Shown here: positions 11,089 through 25,437 of the stretch, piece by piece
Layout: every line of letters starts with the position of its first letter
Numbering within the stretch: the stretch's first letter is position 1
Source: Polyodon spathula
Taxonomy: Eukaryota; Chordata; Actinopteri; Acipenseriformes; Polyodontidae
DNA length: 64,000 nt
Assembly (NCBI RefSeq): GCF_017654505.1
Contig: NC_054559.1
Span: forward strand, 12,052,792-12,116,791
Direction of reading: 5' to 3'
Translations under genes and position numbers: made by a program
Notes under the pieces: generated by a model
The model's database searches: none
Seen by the model: only the letters and a program-made list of their open reading frames with translations
What the model was told of the DNA's origin: nothing

Positions 11089-12985
11089 TGGAATGTGACC
11101 TGGTCCTTTCTGCAATACTTAAAGGCAATAATTATTATTTTGACAAATACTAACAAGGGAAGGTAGATTACAACACATACATTCAATTCAGTTAATTATG
11201 CAGTTTCTTATTAATACCATAATCTTATAACACTGTATTGCTAAAGTGTGTTATTATTATTAACATGTGTAGTGTTAATGCATTTTAGAGTTTTATAACA
11301 GATGTTTAAACTAAAGTGTTGTTTATAACTTAAACAGTCTTATCATAGGTGATATTGTGGTATCCTATGCACCACAGAAAATATATCTCCCCTATATCAA
11401 CTCATCATCATTCACTTCACCCGCTTTCTATGGACATATTTCCATACCAGTCCCCAAATTCACTCCAGATTTAGTAGTGGCACTCATTTCATTTCGATGG
11501 GAATTTATAGAATGTAATTCAGCTTGCTTGTAATCTCTACAATGCTAGTCCGCTGAGCTGCACGTCACTCAAAGTTAATTTTAATCACACTTTAGTTAAA
11601 CTAATCCCATCCACCTGCATGACTTTCCACCATTCTGCCGCGCAGTCTGCGTCACACCACGTTGGCTCTCGGCGGCTAGCAGAAGCTGTTGCTTTTATAA
11701 AAAAATATATTTTCATTTTTATTCTTGACTCATGTCTTTTGGCATTTTCTTGACACATTGCCATACACTCTTTGCCTCATTAACCTGTGCATTAGGAAAA
11801 GTGTTGATGTAATTACCAGTTTGATTTTGGTTTCCCCTGATGAGATAATTTGGCGTACTTGGACTACATTGTCTTGAGCAGCATTAGCCACAGATGCAGA
11901 GTTTCTGTAGGACTCTGTTGAAGGAGGTGCTATAACTTGGCATCAGGTAACTATATTCTGGAAGGGAGCTACTTTTCCACAGCATGGTGTTGAGGAGCAA
12001 TGTAGTTGAGAAAAAGGTTTTCTGGAGAAAAAGCAACACAGCAAAAATAAAACTCTGGTCTGGATAAATTCCCCAATTAAATTGCTTCCCACTGCTCTTT
12101 AGTATGGTGTGAGAATAAACACACAGGATCTGTTTTTGAACACTGAACAAGTTTTCATCTTTTCCTTTAAACTAATCAACTTGATTTCAGGACTTTTAAG
12201 CACACCTATTGTAAGATCAGGGGTCCAATCACGGTCCTGGAGGGCCATTCCACTCCAGGTTTAACAGGTAAAATGGCATAACTAACTACTTCAGCATCTG
12301 GAAGGAGGTTTAATTGGTTCAATTAAACAATTTACAACAGGGTTGGAACAAAGACCAGGAGTGGAAGAGCCAACTTTGGACAACCCTGACCTAAGGTGAT
12401 CCATACTAGTCTCGTAACATTGAATTGCACTTAAACTAAATAGTTACCATGTATTCAATACATATCGTTTTACTGTTTTAAATTGTTTTAAAGAGTTGCA
12501 GATTTAAATGCACCACTGTTGCCATGGTATCTTTGCATATGATTTTGCACTTTACCTTGCATTTCCTATGCTTCTACTATTCTTCTCTCATGCTTTCCTA
12601 TACCCTTGCATGGTTAACCATGGTTTTAACATATGCTTCACCATACTATGCTTTGCTACACTTGGCTATGATTTTGTGGTGTATCACAATAAATGTGCTA
12701 AAAAGAGCCCTGAGTTTTTTTTTGCTACTCTTTAAATAGTAAACACACTGAAGAGACTCAGTACCAGTTTTACAAAGAGCCCTTCTTATGATAATTCAAA
12801 AGAGGCAAGCTTGCATCCCTTTCATTTAAAATTAATATTTATTGGGTAGCCATAGAAACAGGAAGCTATAATATTGCTTTCTGCAACAGACTGTAATTTC
12901 TGTAGAGAGATAAGTAGCTTGCTCCTGCCTAGTCCAGCTGTATCTTGTTACCATGTAAATGACAACAATCTCAGGGTTCCCAGTA
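11086..12985. other. Mostly unrecognised, with ATGGTTAACC-type motifs
   Basis: Holds the small MITE at 12217-12389. Around 12520-12690 are repeated words on the theme GCTTT/CCATGGTTAACCATGG/ACATATGCTTCACC, a form also seen at 21620-21665. Confidence 0.5.
12217..12389. mobile_element. Small MITE-like repeat
   Basis: Ends TCAGGGGTCCAA and, read inwards from the right, TCAGGGTTGTCCAA. Internally it has GGTCCTGGAGGGCCATTCCA near the left and ACCAGGAGTGGAAGAGCC near the right, forming a loose inverted structure, with AATTGGTTCAATTAA in the middle. This composition (CCTGGAGGGCCAC...GGACACCCCTG) is a familiar dispersed fish repeat. There is no coding capacity. Confidence 0.65.
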
Positions 12986-13001
12986 AAACACACACACACA
13001 G

Positions 13002-13096
<95 letters not shown>
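12986..13096. repeat. (AC)n microsatellite
   Basis: CA/AC units with small interruptions (GACACACATATAC) near the left end, then pure to 13096. Confidence 0.97.
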
Positions 13097-13097
<1 letters not shown>

Positions 13098-16000
13098 TCT
13101 ATTCCTGGAGTCTCTTTCTGGCCCCACTATTGTCCAAGAGCAATTCCGCAAGCCAGTGTGCCGGGCGTAAGCAAGGCATTTCAATTTTGAAACACATTGT
13201 TATTTGTATTATTCTTTAACATGGCAGGTACCAGAATATTGCCAGTTCTACAGACACAATGCTCCACAGGGCAGAGATTCAGATTCTCTTATTTGTAACA
13301 CTAACTAACGAGTCTACATTTTTTATAAGAGATTGCGTTTAATTTTTGTTTCTCCTGACAATAATACATTCAAATATGCATTCAATTGTACGTGATTTAT
13401 ACATCAAGTGTACATTTGTGATCTGGTCTGGAGAAATAAAGGTAACTAACACTGACTTACTTTTGAAATATATATAAAAAATGTAGGGTTCAAATACATA
13501 CCTTTGTGAACTTAAATAGATAATAATGGCTAGAAATTTGTAAAAAAATAAAAAAAATAAAATAAAATACACCTTTTGCTGATGTATCTTTATAACAGGT
13601 TTACTACACGTTTCAGTTGTTTTAGTCACCAATGAAAAATATCTCTTTTTTTTGTTTTTTTTTACATTTTACTGGTCCACAGTTGTGTACAACTGGAACT
13701 AAAGTTTCAAACTAATAGGAGGTTTTATATATAAACCAACCAGCATTATGAGTGGCAGCTGGCAATTCCTTCCCATAATGACTAGCAGAATTAGAATCTG
13801 AACTGCGATACAGCTCAGTGTTTCTAGCCACATGCACAATGACTAGAGACAATGTTGCAGACAATGCTGTGATGGGTGTTAAAGTGTTGATCTGGAACCA
13901 AAATTAGCAACCTGCTCATGCCAAGAATGCGCAAAGCCAAACCGGAATTGTGCCCATTGAGTCTTGGGGTGTAAATATCCCCCCACAGTGGTTTAGTTCA
14001 TGGGGTTTGTTTGATACTCCACTGGATCATTGTCCCTGGGAGAGACGAAGCTGAAGAGCTTGTAATTCAAGAGTAAATGGATGCTTTTTCCCTTCAGCGG
14101 GTGCAAACATTTTATAATCATTGGTTTAGTACATTGGGTTTGGTTTTGATTCCATGGATTTATAACTTGAATTGTTTGTTTTTATTTGTTGCTTTCTCTC
14201 CATCCTGTCCTGTCAATTGCTGATTTCCCTAATCCTAAAAAAGGTAATTTTTAGAGAACTTCAGCATTTCCATGGGATTCATTTTTTATTTTGTTTTGAT
14301 AAATTGCAGCATTCTTCAACATTGCAAAGACTTCAATGTTCAGACTACCATTTGAAGCAAGAAATAAATTAAAAAAAAGATTTTCAGAGGTGCAATGTTA
14401 ATGCATTAAACCACATCCACAATTAGTCACCCTCAGTATTTCTATGTGTCTTGTTTTCATATTCTCCCATTACCCACCCCATGGTACCCATCCCAGGACT
14501 GTTTTGCATTGTATTCTCCCTGTTAGAAACAAGCCCATTGCTGTGACTTTGACAGACTTCTACAAAACACCTTGAAGCTGAGAAACCTGAGCTTCAATGT
14601 CAGGCTTGTCTCTTTGCCTTGAAACCAAAGAGGGATCTTTAGGAGGTCTCTGAGGAGCATTATAGCAAAGGTGTAATTCCTGTATTTCCTTTCGCCCTGC
14701 CAAAAATAATAAAATGACAAACTCTCGTCTGGGGGAGACAAAAAGAAGGATCAAGAAAGGGCAGTCAGCTCTACAGTAAGATGGAGACAGACAGTCTCAC
14801 ATTTGGCTCCCATAGAGTAACTGCAAGGGATTGGAAGATGTAATTAAACTGTCACAACTTTGTGTGAAAATAGAATATCCTGTCAGAGAAAGAAATAGAA
14901 TGAATGCAAAGGCTGTATTTAACAAGGGCACTTTTTTTGTGTGTGTGATCGAAATGTAATAAAGCAAACTGTATTGTTGTTTCATCCTGGATGAAAACCA
15001 TGCAACAGACAATCAGACAAAATGTAAAATGAATCAGGTGATCAATCAGGAATCTCCACATTCTAGTCTGTATTGACAGTGTTATGGCGTGTTTTTCTAA
15101 CACAAACAGTATATTGCAAAGTGACCCACAGAGAGCATTTAAATTGAAAGGGGGAGTATAAAAGAAAAGAAAAAGAAAGTATTTCTTGTTATGGGAATAT
15201 ATGTTTCTCAGAAAATCCCTGGCCTGGCAAGTCTCACAATTAAGAGGCAGTTTATTATGCCAATTGATTTACAGTAGTTGAATGAATCTGGTCTCTAGAG
15301 AAGCAATAATATGTGGAGGAGCCTGAATTAGAAAAATGAGCCGAGGACAGGCTACTTTATTCAGAGTGCTGTCTGGACTGATGGAGATAAGAGAGGTTCA
15401 GATAGAGGTCAGGCAGCAGAATTGTGGATCAGGATCAGGGAGACAGTGTTACTGGAGCGAAAAAATAGTTGATGTGCATAATGTGTATACTATCCTCACA
15501 GGGCTGTAGGGACAATCCTTCAGAAGGTCTATTGGTATTTGCATAACGTAAAACCAAAGTGAAACCAAACTTTTGATGTTACAACTTGGGGCATAAGATA
15601 CTACCTCTAATGTATGGCATAGCCAGTGCATTAAGAGATCTGGACACAACCGGCACTGAGAACACTGAACGACAGGAGAGTCCTTGTTGCAATGAAATTA
15701 GCCTCAGATTTATGCCTGAATATATTGGCTTTCTATTTCATCTTTGTTACCTGCCCTTTTTCTTTTATTTATTTAGTTTTTCAATATGTAGAACTTACAC
15801 GTCATATCAAGTGTCCCAAATTGCATGTAATTAGCACAAATGAATGAATTAACCTTTTAGACTGTGAGGAATTGATTCCGTTTTTTTTATTTTTCATTTT
15901 TTATGGATGAAAGAGCCTTTTGCACGTTTCTTCTGCCCGAATGTTTGCTTTTTCACAGACTTTAAATTGCGAAATCAAGGATATTTTTGCATTCAAATGT

Positions 16001-17679
16001 ATAATTTCTTTAGAGCCTGCTGTTCAAATGTGTTTAGAATACTAAGTTGCACCTAATATCTGTAACCTACTTAACACAGTTCAAACTCGTACAGCTCAAA
16101 GAACACTTCAGTGTTTATTCTGCAATAGGGCAATGGCTATTTCAGCACTCTACTCTCTGAACAACCCTAATACATTCTGCATCTGTCTAAAATGGGTGCG
16201 AACAAGGTCACAGTGGTGGTGTTAATAAAGGCAAATCAACACCCATTTTAAAGTAACTCTGTAATGTTTTTATCCTTGCATGTACTTAATCTTAGTAGAC
16301 CTTCATTAACTACAGAGCAGTAACTGCCTTATCCTACATTCATTAAGCACTGTGGTTGCATTTAAGATCAGTTACCAGTTCTATTAAAGATCTATTAATT
16401 ATTAACATACCAACTAAGATTAAACAGGAACAAATATAATTTTATAACTAGGTTATTATCTGTTGCAAAACTTTAATTGGTGTATGTAAATTGTATCCTA
16501 ATTTAGTAAGTTTCCCTCTTTTTACACGTGAATTAAACCATTTGTGGGTTGCCTTGACTGATGTGTTATCTCATTATCTACAATTATATCCAGGCCATTA
16601 TCTTGAAATCCTTCTCGCTCTTCACAGGGTTTAACCCCCACCAATTTTCAGTGAAATGTTTGTTCCAGAAAGTCTTAGGACAGATGTAAAAATGATTTGC
16701 CTGTTTTACCCCACTTAACCTCTGTCTCATCACGGCATCTTGTTTTCTTCGAGTGAGTTATTGTATCTCTATAAAACACATATAGAACATATTTGTGTCC
16801 TGCATTACCGTTGCGGAGTCTGGCTCCTGTTGAAATGAGGTTTAGAACATGAACAGTGATTAAGAGTCTTGCTTGTAGACTGTGTGGCTACGGATAAACT
16901 GAAAAATTTGTAAACCAGGCCCAAACTGGGTTGAGGCCAAGCCCTAGCTACAGTTGCTTGGGTGCTTATCTGTAGTCATACAGTTAGCACCTTGCTGTTC
17001 TGAGTCTGTACTGTTGCCATGCTGATGTGACGCAGTCTCTAGATCACTTTTGTAAACGAGTTGTTATGGCTCATTCAGTTGTCTCCAGTGAAATCTATAG
17101 AACTTAGTTATTACTGTATGTAATGTTACTTTGACATTAGTTTTACACCACAGCACGACATTTTGCTTAACCTTTTCATGACAGCAGATGCTGTCGACCA
17201 TTAACTTGGAACACTTAGGGAGTACGAACAAAAAATCGTTTTTCTGAATATGACCGCTTCGCTTGCCTTTGAAGGAGATTCAAAAATCCCCTTGTGGGGC
17301 TCATAATAGCAGAAGGAGGCCTGAATAGCTTAATCCTGAATACAGATTCATTAAGATAATTGCTTAACAGAAGGCAGCTGAGAAAAGTATTGTGAAAAAT
17401 GAGGCCTTCATTAAGGCCCTTTAATTTCATATGCCACTTGTTAACAAAGACCCTGATAGTTGGATGATGGAAAATGTCCCCCTAATTTAGTTACACTAAT
17501 CAAGCAAATATTAGCGTTAGAGAGAACTCTCCCGTGATCAGCAAGTCATTAATCATGATGGACAAGAGCAGGGCTAACTTTGCTCTTCTTTATCCACACT
17601 GACTTTATTAGATTTGACCTCTTGTGTACCAAGTTGTGGTATTTTTCTTTTTCCTGTTGTGTGCATTTTTCAAAGTGGG
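13097..17679. other. Transposon-poor intergenic DNA
   Basis: No mobile element or long microsatellite recognised. Several TAAT-rich, non-repetitive segments (for example 17350-17514) look like possible conserved non-coding elements. This cannot be shown from one sequence. Confidence 0.4.
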
Positions 17680-18252
17680 TGTGGCAAAGTGCCCGCCCCT
17701 GTGTGTATTTTGTGTTGTATGTTGAGTGTTTAAAATGTATATTTGTATTTAGGCACGTGGATTGCACAGCACTTTACATGCAAGTAAAAAGTAATAATAT
17801 GTGAGCACGGGGAATTGCACTTTATTAATTCACGTGCAGTTGTACCGCGACTCCAATTGAATGATTGATTAGCAGTTGAGTCTTGGTACAGCTGCATAAA
17901 AGCAACATGTTTTCACCCACTCGGGGTTGTGTGTTCGGTAAGTGGAGAACAGGAGAGAGAGAGTGAGGAGAAATGTAAAGTATATCAATTGCTACGAGTG
18001 CTGGAAGGACCAGCACCGTACTTGTTTTGTGTAACGTTCATCCACCCTGTTTTGTTAGTGTCTACTCATTTTGTTTGTCTATTTTTTTTGGCCGCAAGTG
18101 CCGTGTCCTGTTTTGGTGTCAGTGTTTTTGTACAACTGTTTTGTTTTCTGGAAAGAATAAACCGCGCAGCAGCGCATCCATTTATCATTTCCTCTGGCAG
18201 TACTGTGTGTTTCTTCTGGTCTTATGTCCCCACTACAGCCGTCTTTCTGACA
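17680..18252 (+). mobile_element. Solo LTR
   Basis: A 573-bp LTR-like unit starting TGTGGCAAAG and ending CTTTCTGACA, imperfect inverted ends with TG...CA. Flanking pentamers are GTGGG (17675-17679) and GTGGT (18253-18257), a four-of-five target duplication. Inside are a TATA-like CATAAAAG (17895-17902), a GA-rich leader, and AATAAA (18156-18161) followed by CCGCGCAGCAGCGCATCC, the expected promoter-to-polyadenylation order for plus orientation. No second LTR or internal domain is seen nearby. The bases after the end (TGGTGCAC) could alternatively be a primer-binding-site remnant of a truncated element. It starts TGTGGCA like the LTRs at 60-62 kb but is not obviously the same family. Confidence 0.75.
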
Positions 18253-18257
18253 GTGGT

Positions 18258-21200
18258 GCACTTACCCTATCTGTTATATTGTCATCCACAAACACATTGT
18301 AAACTGCAATATTGAGCCTGAATGTAAATATGCAGTTCCTAGCTATTAGCCCCCTTTCTCAGATAAAAGGCTGTTATAAGTTTGTCTCATATACGATTTA
18401 AGATCCGCTGCGGTGCTTGGTTAAAAGAGCATGATGTGTCACCTGCAGTTCAGGAAAGATCTGATTGACTTGTATACTCATCCCTTCTATGGGGGTTGGG
18501 AATTGATGATGCTTATATGAACTTCCATCCACAGATTTGAAAAGATTTTGCTTCGCAGTCCTCAATATGGACTGACCCTTCAGAGACTTCAACTGCACAG
18601 GGGAGTTACTGCAAATACAGGGCTGGCTAATTTAACAAAGCTATTCTGTGGGAAACAGAAATAGGAAAATAGAAACATGTCTGCTGCAGACGTTTAGTAG
18701 CATTTGCAGGGCATGTCTGCTTGGTTGATTGCTTTGCCCAGGGCAGAAATCTAAAAGATGTGTGTCTCTGGTGACGAGAGACTTGTGACTGTATTGCTTT
18801 CTTTCTCTTATACAATGTTGCTGTCATTTCCACATGGCAACTGTCCTGGCAATGTCCTATTGGCCCATTAACTTCAATGTCAGCTGTACCAAGGCAATGC
18901 AGATGGACCAGTTTGACCAGAGTGCTGCTGCCAGAGGTAGACTTGATCTTTTGGAAAGCATTTTTGGGGTTCTAGAGAGGATGTCAACACTATCTGCTCA
19001 TTTCAGTCTTAGATGCTTGGCTATGGATGCACATGCCATTTGAGCGCCTACTAAACACCTTGTGAAAGTGCAATTTGCAACAGTGATATGCAGCTTTTTA
19101 AAAAAATATTACATGTCAGCATGCCGTTTGCTCAATAATCAGTCATGTGAGCACATTTACACACTCCTCAAAAGGGGTGTGCTACAAATCTCAGGTGTCT
19201 TCTATTTATGTATATCGTGCATATGTTTATGTATATATACCTGATTAATAATATGTAAGATAATATGCAACACAGACAAGGCTGGCTGGTTTATATGCAC
19301 AGTATATGATAAGTTAGCATGGTGTGTCAGCAAGAAAAAACAACATAAACCAGGGTGATGAAGTCATACAACAAAGAGAAAAAAAAGATGTTTCAGGCAG
19401 GCGGTCTGCAATTGGGCTGCCAATGCTCCCTCTGAGTGACATAAGAAAGAAATCCCTTCTCCCCTGTGTTCCTTGTCAACTTGACATGATGTTGCATTAA
19501 GTGGTTCTGTTAAATGTATTTGCAAAGGTGCTCTCACTAAACCTGTCTGCTCATTCCCACATTTTGTTTTTATCTCCCATTTCTTGTGTAGGCTGAGTGG
19601 AACGTAATGGGGTAGGGCAGGGTTATTAATAAAGCACCATTCCAGAGTTCATCCCCCAGGTTTTCTTTCAACTGTTCTATTCATAGACTTTAATCTACAA
19701 GCAGCATTGAACAAAAAAACCAAAAAAAACTTTGATTAACTCGACAGTGTTGAGAAAGGATACATTTACATCGCATCACAGCCAAACACAAAACTGCGCT
19801 CCAAGTTAAAATTACTTTGAGAGCAATTACCCTAATGGCTTTACTTTAAGAACTAAATTGAAATCATGAATACTACACAATTTTTTATACAAGTTTACTA
19901 TAATTTGTCGGTGCCCCATGGTTAATCATTCTTTGGGATCTATCTTGCTCGCTTGTTCTTTTCCATGCTTTAAATTGCTGCCTAATATATATGCATTAAA
20001 AAGTATTTTACAGAAAGGAAACTTCACATGGTGCAATTATACATGCAGTGACTGAAGGAGAGAAATACATATTTAATACCCTTCTTATGAAAAGCAAAAT
20101 ATTGTGTGAAAATCCTGGTCGTTAATTCATGCCCGACTTCATCTCCAATCTAGTCTATTTCTTTTAACTTCATTAAGATAAATCCATGTACAACGCAATG
20201 TAATTGCCATTAAATACAACTATAAATACTGCTCTTTCTAATTTGCTAGGAATCGTGTGAAACACAATCATTTAAATCATAGGAGACACAACGATTAGAA
20301 GGGAGCTCCAGAGGCTGCTGAGAAATCCACTCCCTCTTAAGTCATGTGATTATACCACTCCTAGCAACCAGAATAAAGCTTGGGCCAAATTTTTGAAAAT
20401 AACTAACTTACAAAATCAGATACTGTGCGTCGAACTACAATGGATTGGAGAAGTTCGTAAAGAATTGAACTACTTTCAAGTTCTTTTAGTCACAGAAGCT
20501 GTGGTTTAAACAATTCAGCTGTAGTTTTTATTCATTGTGGGTCTGGCTGTAACTTTTTTTAACTTGAGCTTTTCCTCTGTATAGCTAATTGCTAAGGGCA
20601 TTTTCACGAACTGCACACGCAATCAACAGCCCCATTTAGTCGCCTGCCATGTTATTTGAATTGAGTTGAATGTTAATTACAGCAGTACCATTTATCACAT
20701 TACTGTGCCTCTGACATACATCAGGACACTGGCTGCTGTAATTGTATTACATTTTTAAAAAGGCATTTTCACTCCTGACCTTGCTTTCTGAGAAGGTTGT
20801 ATTTCTGAAGCTAATTGTGTGGTAGGGGCTTTATATTAGATGATATAGAACAGGAGAGGAAACATTTAGTTTTATTTTTTTATATACTCATGGTATGACA
20901 ATGGGTGAACCAACACAAGGAGGTTTTTACCTTGATTGTGGGACACTACAGTTTTAATATGATGACAACACCGTGTCGGCAATCTCTTTAATTTTATTCA
21001 GTAATTGAAGTGACAGAGAATGCAACACACATTAGATGAGTGAGTTGTTAATACCTACATACCTAAAAGCTTCCCAGTTGTTATGAAAAGTTGATTACAG
21101 ATTTTAAAAGCAGGGCAACTGATTAGCATGGATCTGATTGCTCGTTGCCTGTAAATAAGACTGCGTGTTGAAATTATATATAGCCTATCCGGCTGGGTTC

Positions 21201-21723
21201 AGTTAGTGAGAACAATTTTATCACACAGGTGACGATATCACATGAACGGCGGAGCTGTCAGTCCTCACAATATTCTATTCCGGGCGATGCAATTTTCTTT
21301 TTAATTGCAACAGTTTCTTGAGGTGGTAACCAATTATGACAACTTTGTTTTTCTTCACATGATTTATCACATAAAATGTGCTGTATAAAAATATCTAGCT
21401 GTACATTATATACAGGACATACAATGGAAATCGACTTTTAATATAGCACATAGAACATGTGTACTGTGCATTTACAAACAGCTAACTGACAGCAAACTCC
21501 ACTCCAGTCATCATAACCTAATAAAGCATCATCGCTTATAGTATGTGTCCTTCATGTTGCATAAGTTAATTCTGCGTGTAACCAAAAAGTTGCAGTTTAC
21601 TGTGCTATTACCAAGTATCACAATGCTTTACCATGATTAACCGTATGTTTTAACATAGTTTCGCTTTTACAATTCATGGAACAATGCAGTAAACTTTTAT
21701 CAGGGGTTAGTCAAGAAGTGGTC
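18258..21723. other. Transposon-poor intergenic DNA
   Basis: No recognised repeats. TAAT-rich stretches around 20110-20300 and a mixed-composition block around 21120-21340 are candidates for conserved regulatory DNA. Confidence 0.4.

Positions 21724-21766
<43 letters not shown>
21724..21766. repeat. (AAT)n microsatellite
   Basis: About 14 ATA/AAT units. Confidence 0.95.
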
Positions 21767-24229
21767 GAGATCCTCGCTCAATCACAGAATGACTCTATTA
21801 GTGCTTGGCATGAACCTGATTCTTGGTAAAGGATGGTATTGCAGGCAAAAAAAGATGGTCCACAATACCTGCCAACTGGTAATTACTGTAATCTGCTCAT
21901 AGCTCAGATTTGTTCAGAGTTGTTCAGCAAATCTCTAATTCACTCTTCCTGAAATATAAAACAATTAAAAGTGGCTATAAACTCAAGGTTAGCGTGACTT
22001 TTTAATGGTAAAACCAGTGTGCAGCTGAAGCTGCTTGTAAAATCAGAGGTGAAGTTCTGCCGGTCTTATTTTAGTGCCGGTACTCGGGGTACCGGGTCTT
22101 ATTTCATTTGCTTTTCCTCCAACACGCTTGCATTCCATTCTTTCACACTAGCACAAAGTTTCTCAATGCACTTTCATTCAGCACAGTTCATGCTGCTTGC
22201 ATTTTGTTTCTTAATGCTACTTATCTGTCTCTTAGCTGCTAATGGCCACCATTAAAGTCAGTATAATCGCTGCATGTTGATTGGCCGAGCTTTCATCCTG
22301 ATGAGATTTCATTTTGGCATGTCACAAATCTCTGCCCTTCTCGCTTTGTGTCAGTGCTCATTGGTTGATCAACGAGAGAAAACTTTAGCAGTGAGATGTG
22401 AAAACAGCGGCATAGAGTAATTATTATTTTCTTAAGTTCGGAGAAACTATCAGAACAGTCATACGATCACTGCTGCACATGAATTTGAAGGCAAAAATTC
22501 ACATTCGTGTCCGTCATAAATTATACAGTTGATAAACATTAGAAATAATGATCACAACGTGCTTTGTCTTGCACCAATTTATAAAATGAAAAGTGGGACA
22601 GTAGGGATTAACATAAAAAACAGGATCAACAAAGTAAAGGGCTGCTTCAGATTTGACAAGCGACTCAGATACAGATGCAGGTGTTGCTTTTACACTTTCC
22701 AAACACTGGCCCAGCTTGCAAGGTAAATGTTAAGCCCAGTGATCAAAGTTGTTTCTATTATGAGGACTGTAAATGTACATTGCCCTCTTTTCTACAGTTT
22801 ATTTAGTTCAATTTGAGTTTGCACTTGTGTGTAAAGACATAAGTAAACCACAGTAATGATATTACTTTATGAAAATGTGTAATTTGTCACTTTGTTATTG
22901 TGTAGGAACCACAATGCCAGAAAAAAAAAAAAAACAACAACACCTGATGTCTACTTTTATACTGTTTCTGCCTGAAATATACTAATCCTTTTTCTGGAAT
23001 AGATCATGATATAATTCATTTACACAGAACCACAACAGAGAAGCACACAGAATATATGAATAAGTAGGATAAGTCACCTGTAAAAAATAAATAAATATAT
23101 AGACAGGGCTATATGTTCTAATCCAAGGTTATCAATGTAACATGGCCAGGTTCTGCTGTAGGAGAGCAGCCAGGGTCTGGAAAGTACACGGATGATTTCA
23201 GAGAATACAATGGGAATTGTCTTTTTTTAAGAGTAGTGCCTGGTACATTAAAAGGGTATTTCAGCCCATATTGCGCATTGTTTGGCTTAGACCTATATGT
23301 ATCATTTGTTCACAGCACAGTTGTTTTCTTTATACACATTTTGTATAATATCCCCCCTTTTTGGGATATTTTGAAACAGCAGTTACTGCGTGGTATAAGA
23401 TTTCTGAATGCTTGTCATTTAAGGTTTAAAGTAAGTGCTATATTACAGTACATGACTGAGTGATACATGCAGAGGGTAAAAAGCTTTCAGTATTTTCAGC
23501 TTCTTTGTTTATGATGAATTGGTTATATTTCAGCAGTTATTTTTTAAGGCTTGTTTTGTATTCATAAATGTATTGTGTACCGGCTGTGCATTTGAGTATC
23601 TGCATTTCTTTTGTTGAGAATTTCATCTCTGCGTAAAATAGATATGCAGTCTTATCGCTGATACAGTAATGCGCTCTGTTAAAATGAAAATCATTTTAAT
23701 GGCACTTGTCACAAGCAAATCACAAATACAAGATTGACAAATAAAATAGAAACGTTTGTCATAACACTGTCAGGCCTTGTCAGCAAGCCGTTTAAATTGT
23801 TTTGGAGGCATGTGGCTATTCCTCAATGCATGATCATTGCATCTAGTGAAAATCCTTATAATACATCAGTTATTTGTGTAATTGTGGAGACAGAGGCACC
23901 AGGCAACCAAGAGCCAACTACTGAGTGTGTTCTGTCTGCTAGAACGGAGTAACACATTCAAAGCAATAGCTGCTTCTGTGGGCTGCACCATTCTAACACA
24001 AACACATTTATCATTTATAATCATTTATAATCAAATACTTGTTTCCTACACTGCTGAAAAATAAAACACAGCCCTCCATATACACACATGCTAAGGCACG
24101 CAAAACAAAGCCCATGTGTTACAACCAATCATCATTCCCTCTGCATGCAGTACCGCTGCTCTGGTTACTATGGCAACCTAAAGTCCATAAACTCCATAGA
24201 TGGCAATAAAGTTGCAAACCCTGACACCC
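21767..24229. other. No recognised feature
   Basis: Short A-runs (22920-22935) and AT-rich DNA. Open frames are short and lack motifs. Confidence 0.5.
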
Positions 24230-25437
24230 ACAGTACTAACACAAAATGCATTTTGGGGATTGACTGAATTTAATGTCCTTTGATTCTGCTCACAAACTTG
24301 CGCCAATGATACAGTTCAGGATCCTCCACTGCAGGTCCCCAGTGCGTTTTGGAATGGATGTGTTGAAAAACGTTCTCCAAGCAGGGGAGACAGACTCAGG
24401 AACAGACAGGTGTGCTTTCCAGCTGGTGTCAGCCAGATCTTTTAGCTGACTGAATGAAGACACCTTCACAGACACACCATACAGCTGTTTTTTCTCTAAA
24501 GTCTGGAAAATACATTGTTCAATTCTTACGTCAGCAGCTTCCCTGTCTCTTCACTCCCCTCACAGACCAAGGGAGTCACTGTTAGACGAGGAAACATTGG
24601 CTGCTCTTCAGACAACTGCTGCTTTGCTAAAAAAAAAAAAAAGAAAAATAAAGAAGTGTGCAAGCCCAAGAGAAGGTGAAGCTCTAGAATCTAAATGAAC
24701 AGAATGGAATCCAATCTGTATAGCTAAAAGCTCTCCAGATTTCCACTTAAAACAATTAAAGTCTGTTAAGTGGGAGAGCTTCATCACTCCTGCTTGTGTA
24801 AAAGCAGAATAAAAGAGGAGGTAAAAAAATAAAAACTGACAGGGAAAACCAGAATTAAAAAATAAGGGCTTCTCTAAAATTCAAAGATCACAGAGCGACT
24901 TTTCTGTTTGTATTATTTTAAAAACTCTTCAGACATTAAACAGGCAAAAGATGCAGCCTACTGCTGTCTAATACAAACAAGTGTCAATCAAACCCCAGCC
25001 CCTCTGCCGTGCGGAGGATAGAAAAAGCGAAATGTCTCCAGCTTGCGCTGTCTGCAGAGTAAAGCAGCATCTGAGTTACCTGTAATCGGAAAGCTGCCAC
25101 TCTGCTCACCTACTTAATCAGCCTCTGACCTCCTTCATCTAGCGACAAGTACAAGACAGCAGGTCTAGACCAGTGAAACCCACCTCAGAAGAAATCAATG
25201 ATGCATTTCTGGATTGTTTCCAACAGCCCTCGACGAGGGTCTAAACACACTAACATGTGCCACAACATTGAGGCTGCCAGATAATTCATTACTAATGCCC
25301 ATCCTTTGAAGGAGAGCTGGGGCAGGAGACACTGCCATTTCTTCAGTTTACCCTTCACTTTCTCAACAACCCCCTCCCAGTTCTTCTGTGTGAAACCATC
25401 ACTCCTAAAAAAACACACCTAAAACTTTGATCCTGCC

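Noticed and set aside
12832..13219. Frames coding poly-(Cys-Val) or poly-(Thr-His)
   Set aside because: Direct translation of a CA microsatellite. The same holds for Ile-Tyr, Arg-Glu, Ser-Leu and poly-Gly frames over the other simple repeats.
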